A stretch of DNA of 64,000 bases from Lactuca virosa (Eukaryota > Streptophyta > Magnoliopsida > Asterales > Asteraceae): contig CAKMRJ010003334.1 of the NCBI GenBank assembly GCA_928212115.1, positions 3,360,461-3,424,460 on the forward strand, read 5' to 3'. A program made the translations under genes and the position numbers. This document shows, one piece after another, positions 56,791 to 64,000 of this stretch (its first letter is position 1; each line of letters starts with the position of its first letter). The notes under the pieces are model-generated. The model ran no database searches. It had not been told where the DNA came from and saw nothing but the letters and a program-made list of their open reading frames with translations.

Positions 56791-57163
56791 ATCACATATG
56801 ATTGATTAAATAACAACAAGTATAGCAAAAGATTGATGTTTTTCACACGAGGATAATCGTGTGTTTACTTGTATCCCCCCCCCCTTAAAAGTGTATAAAA
56901 GCATTTACAAAGTATTTGAAAACATAGTTGTAGGGGTATGAACTCACCTGATAGAAGTGACGATGTGAAGAAGACGTTGTTTAACTCGGGCCGCGCTTCG
57001 ACTGGTAAGAAAGCAAGTTTATCGGATACGTCGGGACTTCGGGTCTTGCGTCGTGAGTTAGAGGTGTTACCGGGGCTTCGGGGCAGTCTCGGGATGCTTA
57101 ACACAGAGCAAAAGTAGCAAGGAAGGTAGAATTGAACAGCCAAAACCCAAGACCTTCGGTTTC

Positions 57164-57319
57164 TATTTATAGGGCTGATTTTCTTCTTCCACGTCGTGGA
57201 CACTATTTCCACGTCGTGGGCTTGACCGTCACTGCATGTGTCATCGCAAGTTGGGTCTGGCAGACTCCAGGAGGCGTCAGAAGTCATGCCACATCGTGGG
57301 CACTGTTTCCACGTCGTGG
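57164..57319 (-). promoter_or_regulatory. LTR promoter: CCACGTCGTGG palindromes plus TATA box
   Basis: CCACGTCGTGG at 57189-57199, 57209-57219 and 57309-57319 and CCACATCGTGG at 57289-57299 lie on the minus strand upstream of TATAAATA (57164-57171). Palindromes are paired at 20-base spacing. Confidence 0.6.
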
Positions 57320-58050
57320 CCACTGACAGTTTTGGGGTTTCGCGCCCCGAACTTCAAAAATTCATAACTTTCGCATACGAACTCCGTTTTCGACGTTCTT
57401 TATATCGACGCGTAGGCGAGATTATGCTCTACAACTCTAGTTTAGACTCCATTGGCAAATTTTGACTTTATTTTTAATATATTATCAATATATTATTTAT
57501 ATATTATTTTTAGTAGGCCGAGACAGGAAAACTCCGTCAGAAATCCATAACTCCTTCATCCGACGTCCGTTTTCGTCAGACTTTTTACCGTTGCGCTACT
57601 ATTGTTGAGATCTTCGATTCTCGTTTAGGTCATGATGGCAAAAAGTCGCTCGATCTCTAATTCGAGTTTTTAGCTATCTACTGCTATGTCCGAAACTTCG
57701 AAAAATCATAACTTCCTCATATGAAGTCAGATTTGGGCGTTCTTTTTATGTATGTTTACGGTTTAATGATATCTAAAAATTTCATTTAGACACCTAAGGC
57801 TAATAATTATTATATTGAAACTTCGCGTTTTACGTTTACCAGTATTGCCGGTTTTTGTCGCAAATCTTAGATTGGTCATAACTTCTTCGTTATAACTCGG
57901 ATTTTAGTGTTCTTTATATTTCTGAAACCCTTGAAACGATATCTATCATTTTATGCAACCCAATAGAAACTTTTGAACATTTTATTTTTGACGCTAATTT
58001 CATTATATCAAAAGAGATTACAATTTTTGACTTTTTAGGTCATTATATTG

Positions 58051-58695
58051 ATTCGAAACCTTAGAACCTTGATTATGTACCACCCTTGCGTATACATTCC
58101 TCAGTGATAGATTAATCGTATGGGCCTTCGGATTGAACTTGACGTACTATACGAGTGGTATTCCGGGGAGGTTTGCTGAGGTTACTTCGGGAAAGCTACG
58201 AAACATAAGGCAATCTACGCATGAGTGCCTCGGAGTTCTGGAACTCCAGCTTTGCTAAAAAGTCGATTACAGGGAGAAAAATTTCCGCACGAAACTGGCA
58301 CTGTGAGGATCGAATCGACTCATGTCAAATGACAATGTTGGACTACTCGGAATAACTGGCATTAGACTAGTTCAGAACGGTGTTACAAGAACACTACTGT
58401 GCAACTTATGAAGGAGTTTCAGTACTTTAGTTTTACCTATGATGCTGCTGCTGCGAATAAGGTATACTGCGTAAAAGCAAGTACAAGCAGCACGAGAGTC
58501 CCTTGAACTGATGGGACCTCGCAGAAAGATATGACTCGAGTTGCACTAGTTTTATACAAGTGTTAAGATTTGATTCGACCGAGGGTATAATTATAAGTGT
58601 AATTAATTACTGCGATTCAGAAGTGTACCCATATTACAGCAGGATCCTTTGATGCCTTTTTGTTATTCTGAGGTCAAACTCCTCCTGTTCCCTCG
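58051..58695 (-). other. Unreadable interior, polymerase missing
   Basis: The place where protease, polymerase and integrase should lie holds about 650 bases with no retroelement motif. A large internal deletion is the simplest reading. Confidence 0.5.
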
Positions 58696-59305
58696 TCACT
58701 CTTCTCTGTTGGGCAGTCCCTCTTGAAATGTCCCATTACGCCGCATAGATGGCATATTCGAGAAATTTCGACATTGGTGGTCGAAGTAATGTGTTGGATC
58801 CGAGTCCGGCAGAAACGGGGTAGTGTGCCCGTTCATGTTGCAGTCCTTGCAGTGTAACTGTTGGCAACTACCTAGGTGATGGAAACTGCACTTATTGCAC
58901 TTCGGCAAATTTCCAGCATACTGCCTGGCTGGGTTAGGGATAACCGGGATACTAGTAGGGATGGTAGTAGGAGTTACAGACGTCGTGGGCCGCGAAGGCT
59001 GCCACATGTTGTTGTCTTTTGGTCGTCCGTTGGGGTGATTTGCACTTAAATCTATCCCAGAACTTCTGTTTATCGCTCTTACGTTTGAGATTTGGAGTCT
59101 CGTGGTAGTTTGATACTCGTTGATGTAATTGGTTGTTACTTTGATTGGAGTTACTGATAGCAATCCCGCTGACATTTGCATTGTTAGTGTTGAGGTGAGT
59201 CATGACAGCTGTCACGGCAGCTGAGACCGCAGCTTGAAAAGTAGCTGCATCTATCTGAACAGTCGGTGTTTTGTTGATGGGTTGTTTACTTTTCTTCGAT
59301 GGCAT
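58696..59305 (-). pseudogene. Gag remnant of second chromovirus
   Basis: ATG at 59305 opens MPSKKSKQPINK, then IDAATFQAAVSAAVTA, similar to the outer chromovirus gag start at 23207. The capsid is almost wholly missing. In another frame (59181-58696) the C-terminal basic linker and the Cys/His cluster CNKCSFHHLGSCQQLHCKDC appear, like CDKCTYHHVCACREMYC in the outer element. The final CCHC knuckle is damaged. So there is an internal deletion plus a frameshift. Confidence 0.75.
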
Positions 59306-59888
59306 GATTCTGTTACACGATAAGAAAATGAGTTCGTGAGCGATTGTGGTTAGCCTCATATGTATTCTAATCATTCAGGTAAATGTAAATTTTCCGTTTT
59401 GTTAAACTGTTCTCGATGGTTTGACCTACATCCCTATGATGTAGTACTGGTAAAGAATGGAAGAAAGTTCATAGAATGGTCGCCAGACGATTTTTATCCA
59501 ATCTAGGCTATCATTGGTTGGTGGATAACATGATCCAACATTCGAAAAAGAATTGGAAGTGATCCATGAGCTAAGTTATCATAGTTCAATAAATTCACTA
59601 GGGTGAGATTTAGATAGAGTTCTAACGTTAAAAGGATGAAAGTATTTGGACAAAGGTTTTTCGGGAACTAGCCAACTGTCACATCATTGATATTTAAGAT
59701 GTAATAAGTTTGGGAGAAATGACCTTGGAGTAGGTCTTACATCATATCCGAAGTAGAAAAGTTTTGACAGCATAAAGGCCTAACTAAAAAGTACTTACAG
59801 TACAGGGATAGTTACATGGAAAAGTGCTACTTGGAGCATAGATAGGAAGACTATTCCTTAAACCAAGGAAAGAAAGGTAGAATATCTC

Positions 59889-60399
59889 CTACTGGTGACG
59901 GTTATCCCTCGGGTGAACACTTAGTTCGGCCAGCTGACGCTCCACATCGAACAGGTGCCTTTCGTATACCCTTTGGCGTACTCGGAGCTCTATGACTTCA
60001 GCTCGAGTTTCAGCTAGCTCTTGCTGCAGGGCCTCGTGGTTTCCCCCAGATCTGTCACAAGCATCTTCCAGATGAATGGTGCGGATGGTATGCATTCTCG
60101 CATTGGCGTTAACTTCCATGATTCGATGGAGAGTTGTCCTGCTCTTGGCTCCATGTTTCCAAGCATTCCACCCAAGAAGGCGTCGGGCCTTGAAAAGCCA
60201 GACGAGGGTTAGGATTTGGGATTGGAGCCACTGGGGGTAGATTCTCAACTTCTGGCTCGAGATCAAGATCCTCTAGAAGGTCTTCTGCCAGATCATCATC
60301 TAAGGGAAGTTCAAGTTCTGCTTCTGGTTCTGCATTTAGCCCTCCTCCATTCTCTTGGCCGGGAAAGTAATGGTCGTCAGGGAGGTGGAGTTCAGCCAT
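59889..60399 (-). pseudogene. Extra small ORF upstream of gag (second chromovirus), frameshifted
   Basis: ATG at 60399 opens an acidic frame (AEPEAELELPLDDD, EDLLEDLDLEPEVENL) reaching WVECLETWSQEQ; after a one-base shift near 60130 the second frame continues with HRIMEVNANARMHT, NHEALQQELAETRAEVIELR and a basic end. The order (acidic N-terminus, W-x-E-x-L-x2-WSQ block, coiled-coil-like end) matches the frame at 23634-24152. I do not know its function. About 585 bases separate it from gag, with no frame between. Confidence 0.7.
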
Positions 60400-60696
60400 T
60401 TATCTAGACGAGAAATGAGGGTAAGAAATTTATCTAACAATTCTTAAATGCATCGATAAATAAATAAAAAGTTTCTATAATGGAAACTTACTGCTACTCC
60501 TAAGAAGTTTGTTCTTTGAATGAATAGTGTCTAAAACACTCCTATAGCATTTTAATTTATGTTTTGTTCTCATGTTCTTCTGTATAAGAAGTTGTATAAT
60601 TTGGTAAGTTTTAGGTTTGTTGCAACACCCCAATCGCTCCCAAGCACACGTTCACCACATCTTAAATGAATATAGTTGATCAGGCTATATTGATCC
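60400..60696 (-). other. Leader of second chromovirus
   Basis: AT-rich, no frame. ATAGTTGATCAGGCTATATT near 60672-60691 is shared with the outer chromovirus leader near 24318. Confidence 0.5.
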
Positions 60697-60758
60697 TGAT
60701 GGGTTTTGAGCATTCTAACACTTCCTAAGTGTACATGCAACAATAATAACCTTGGATT
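60697..60758 (-). repeat. Terminal fragment of copia LTR
   Basis: TGATGGGTTTTGAGC onward matches the first 60 bases of 61240-61993 with about four differences, then similarity ends abruptly. Confidence 0.75.
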
Positions 60759-61225
60759 AATTGAGTAATAAAAATGAAGACTCTAGACTCTTCATTTTTA
60801 TAACTCTTGTGTTCTTTTAATGGCTTTAATAAAAGTGAGACTTTTGGTTTTCCATAACTTGAGGACAAGTTATGGACTCCATTAAAACACATTATGATCA
60901 TGAATTAAACTACCATGAAGGTTACAAACAATTCCTATGATCATCTAATCTTCATAAGTTCAAGAACATGAATATGAACACTTTCAATAATCAAAAATTA
61001 CACTTAAAAAACTTGTAATTTTGATAATTGCCATTGTAAATGGATTAGCATAAACATTACACCATCTAAAACAAGTTTTAAAACACCAAAACAGTTTAGG
61101 GTAATGTTTCTAGTCCATTTCCAGCAACAAATGTCGAAATTCTGAAAACTGCAGCCTCTACTCGTCGAGTGCAAGAACAGACTCGACGAGTAACTTGCAC
61201 AAAAAAAAAACAACAAACAAACCTA
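60759..61225 (-). other. Copia leader with ACTCGACGAGT palindromes
   Basis: It lies just downstream of the primer site on the minus strand. No frame is supported. ACTCGTCGAGT (61160-61170) and ACTCGACGAGT (61181-61191) occur here, the same words as in the inner Ty3 LTR. Confidence 0.5.
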
Positions 61226-61238
61226 GGCTCTGATACCA
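61226..61238 (-). other. Primer binding site of copia element
   Basis: The minus strand reads TGGTATCAGAGCC, one base after the LTR end CCGATCA. Confidence 0.85.
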
Positions 61239-61239
61239 C

Positions 61240-61993
61240 TGATCGGTTTTGAGCATTCTAACACTTCCTAAGTGTACATGCAACCCTAATAACCTTGGAT
61301 CTATGTTTGTCTAATTATCATGCAAAGTTGAATTCCAAGGTTATATTCCTATCTAGCATACATGGGGAACATTTTTAACTTGAATGAAAGATAGAATAAC
61401 TTACCTTGTTGTTGATTATGATCCTTGAAACCTTGTGAGCCTAGCACCCCAAGTGTGATGGCTCAAATGCTTCACACAACACCAAATGCAAAGGAGTAAA
61501 CTTTGAGAGAATCTTACACTTGCAAAATCGGCTCTAGCCCTCTTGTTTCTTAGTGTCGCAATTTTGGGGAGAACACCTTTGTTTATAAAGTGTGTTGCAT
61601 TAGGTAAACCCTAATGTAACATGACTCTTCATTTCATGATCCATGGGTTAACTCCATGGAGCATCCATGGAGCATCCTATGGGTGGAACCCAACTTGATA
61701 ATCCATGGAGCCTCTTGGCCCACTATATAAGATATGAAAGATTTACATAATCTACCCATATATTTAATTAGTTATTTTTGATCACTTAATTAATTCTAAA
61801 TTAATTCTTGATCAAACTAATTAAATAATATTATTAATATATTAGAACTTATAATATATTAATAAACCATAAGTATTATTTCTCTCATTTTAGTTTATCC
61901 AATTGCATGGTGCCATGCAACCCAAATAGACCATGTCGGGTCGGGTCAAGTACATACCAGAAATAGTTATGGACTTAGACACCTTATCCAACA
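61240..61993 (-). repeat. Copia LTR flanked on both sides by interior
   Basis: 754 bases, TGATCGG to CCAACA on the plus strand. Similar to 5271-6058 over most of its length. The polypurine tract CCAAGTGGGAGAC (61994-62008, minus strand) lies on one side and the primer site on the other. It carries the conserved AT palindrome at 61833-61863. Confidence 0.85.
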
Positions 61994-62008
61994 GTCTCCC
62001 ACTTGGAT

Positions 62009-62830
62009 AAGTCTAATAACTATAACTGCAATACTTTAGGAACCGATCGACAATCGTAGCTCTTTCAAGGTCTCTCGGAACTGAGAAGATGATGATACGC
62101 CATTTAAGATAAGTGATCATATAATCCTCTGTTCTAGATATCAGCCGGACAAATACATGGAACAATGTCTTACTTATTTTCCTGCAGTTTGTTTCCCGAT
62201 TTCCGATTTGTTTGACAAAGAACTTAATTGAACACATCAACTTAGTTCTGACCGGGCCCGGTACATAGGTCAAAACAAAATCATCGAGGGGCCCAGATAT
62301 CAGCTTCTAATCCAAGAAGGAACATATAAACTTCGACTCATATGTTTGTTCTACTACTCATTGAATTATACACAAGAGCACGTTTTATAACATCGAGTTA
62401 CCAATGCGTTTTCATACAATCAATGCATAACCAACTCATAAGTAACAAATCATATATCTAGGTTTGAAGACTTATATGATATTACCGTCTCACGATCACT
62501 CGAGATAAATTCCATGAAGTGATTCTAGTGAGCGTGGGTTGAGTCCAATGCTCAGAACTTATGAGCACTCATGAGTGTTGTAGCCATGCCCAACAACTTA
62601 GACCTCTGCAACCAATCATGACAGTCTTGATTCATACCTACTTCCGACATATGACCGACTGTGGAGGTTCGAATAATATGATATACCAAACATAATTATT
62701 CTGGAAGTCAAAACATGCAAAAGAAATATATAGTAAACGATCGACAAGAGATAACAACACTTTACTCATAAATAAAACACCTTTTATTCATCATCTAATG
62801 TCAATTACACTTTACAAATTTCAAGGTTAT
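62009..62830 (-). other. Copia 3' untranslated region
   Basis: No frame is supported. It aligns with 6074-6800 of the older copia copy. Confidence 0.55.
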
Positions 62831-64000
62831 CTAACTACTAAATCTAATATCATCCTTCAGCCCTATGCTCCGAGCATGCTGGAGATGCTTAACCCAAGTC
62901 AGTCCCTTCGTGAGGGGATCTGCTGGATTCTCATCCGATGATACCCTCTTTGCCACGAGGAGTCCTTCTTCTATTCGATGTCTGATGAAATGGTATTTTC
63001 TGTCGATGTGTCTGGATCTCCCGTGATCCCTTGGTTCCTTGGCTAAGGCAACTGCACTTTCACTATCACAGAAAATTTCCATTGGCTCTTTAATAGCTGG
63101 TACAACTCCAAGGTCTCCAATGAAGTTCTTCAGCCATATCGCCTCCTTTGCTGCCTCGCTAGCTGCTATATACTCTGATTCGCAAGTTGAATCAGCCACT
63201 GTCTCTTGCTTGGAACTCTTCCAAGAAATTGCTCCTCCGTTTAAGGTAAAGACCCAGCCTGACTGAGAGCGGAAATTATCCCTATCAGTCTGAAAGCTAG
63301 CATCACTATACCCTACAACTCTCAAGTCTTCACTCCCACCGAGGGTAAGGACCCAGTCCTTAGTCCTCCGTAGGTACTTGAGGATATTCTTTACCGCAGT
63401 CCAGTGTGCCTTGCCAGGGTTCCCCTGATACCTGCTAACCATGCTCAAAGCAAAGGGACATCAGGTCGAGTACACGTCATAGCATACATGATCGATCCTA
63501 CAGCCGAAGCATAAGGTATTCGACTCATTTCTGCTATCTCAGCCTCAGTACTAGGGCTTTGTGTCTTACTCAATCTGGCGTTACTCTGGATGGGTAACTC
63601 TCCTTTCTTGGAGTCCTGCATGCCGAATCTCTTCAGCACCTTATCCAAGTAGGTACTCTGACTAAGTCCAATTAGTCTTTACTCGGTCTCTCAAGATCCT
63701 ATCCCTAGAATATAGGCAGCTTCTCCTAGGTCCTTCATAGAGAAACACTTCCCAAGCCAGGACTTAACTTCCTGCAGAGTTGGGATGTCATTTCCTATGA
63801 GTAGTATGTCATCCACATACAATACCAAAAAAGCTAACTATACTCCCACTAGCCTTGACATATACACAAGATTCATCTTCACTCCTAGAAAAGCCAAATT
63901 CTTTGACTTTCTCATCAAAGCAAAGATTCCATCTGCGAGGTGCTTGCTTTAACCCATAAATGGATTTCTCAAGCTTACACACTCTATTAGGGTACTCTGT
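62831..64000 (-). pseudogene. Copia reverse transcriptase and RNase H, partial
   Basis: Minus-strand translation enters from the right edge with EKSIYGLKQAPRRWN, then the catalytic YVDD at 63808-63819 and KDLGEAAYILGI. Stops follow near 63680. The frame 63648-63445 has VLKRFGMQDSKKG and YASAVGSIMYAMTCTRPD; a one-base shift leads into the frame ending at 62831 with LSMVSRYQGNPG, RNase H (VVGYSDASFQ, DSTCESEYIA, EIFCDSESAVAL with D-E-D residues) and PADPLTKGLTWVKH near the end. These features are standard for copia pol. The start lies outside the window. Confidence 0.88.

Larger units (their letters stand above)
55280..58050 (-). repeat. 3' LTR of second chromovirus
   Basis: It begins TGTCACACCCCAAAACCGG and shares blocks with 8911-11305, for example AGAATACAAGTTATTT and AATTCATAACTTTCGC. 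The expected far end (CGGGTTGTTACA) is missing; similarity fades near 58050 after TTAGGTCATTATATTG. Tandem repeats occur at about 56131-56240 (29-base unit) and 56671-56785 (36-base unit, three copies plus). Confidence 0.65.
55280..60696 (-). mobile_element. Second chromovirus, internally deleted and interrupted
   Basis: The LTR starts TGTCACACCCC at 55280 with high similarity to the outer chromovirus LTR start. Minus-strand interior: leader (to 60400), extra ORF (60399-59889), gag (59305-58696), then no protease or polymerase. It is cut at 60697 by a copia element, and its 5' LTR lies outside the window. The two chromoviruses are related but clearly different families. Confidence 0.75.
60697..64000 (-). 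mobile_element. Rearranged copia element, right end outside window
   Basis: Along the plus strand it shows a 60-base LTR-end fragment (60697-60758), a leader-like stretch (60759-61225), primer site (61226-61238), full LTR (61240-61993), polypurine tract, untranslated region and pol (62831-64000). So one LTR has interior sequence on both sides. This suggests recombination between copies, or loss of the interior and most of one LTR from a tandem pair. Confidence 0.75.

Overview
The window is intergenic, transposon-dominated DNA from a flowering plant. I see no intact host gene, no rRNA or tRNA gene and no CRISPR array. Supporting signs are chromodomain-type Ty3 elements, a Sirevirus-like copia element (Y-V-D-D-I-I-F-G-S), primer sites matching plant initiator tRNA-Met (TGGTATCAGAGC), hAT elements with 8-bp duplications, and Helitron ends. 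The style of the repeats suggests an Asteraceae genome, possibly lettuce (Lactuca). That is an impression, not a search result.

Layout: 1-4950 is a decayed LTR element with an Athila-like ORF1. 5271-8910 is the 3' end of a decayed minus-strand copia element. 8911-26905 is a complete but mutated minus-strand chromovirus (LTRs about 2.39 kb, target duplication CTAAT). Its gag is split by a second, plus-strand Ty3 element at 15508-22860 (duplication CATGC), which carries a long uninterrupted RT/RNase H/integrase frame but has lost the integrase tail and the front of its 3' LTR. 26911-32450 is a broken minus-strand Sirevirus-like element. A kinesin motor-domain remnant at 33108-33246 is cut by a non-autonomous hAT element (33247-35071, duplication CATGGAAG). 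35080-37750 is low-copy-looking DNA with unrecognised exon-like stretches and two small DNA elements.

37756-50398 is a minus-strand LTR element with no recognisable protein (duplication CGAAG). Its 5' LTR is split by another coding-poor LTR element at 43123-49496 (duplication CCATA). 50404-55279 holds a long fold-back, two Helitron 3' ends pointing at each other, and a MITE with a perfect 8-bp duplication. 55280 to the right edge is another minus-strand chromovirus, interrupted at 60697 by a rearranged copia element that runs off the window.

Nothing here works as an operon or host pathway. The interest lies in the elements. Several unrelated LTR families carry their own CG-rich palindromic word just upstream of a TATA-like box. 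Two diverged chromoviruses share an extra small ORF upstream of gag. One element has a 64-base intron-like segment exactly where the frame changes between gag and protease. The stop codons inside the elements, and one in the kinesin remnant, fit C-to-T decay. All element boundaries were read by eye from terminal repeats, target duplications, primer sites and polypurine tracts.
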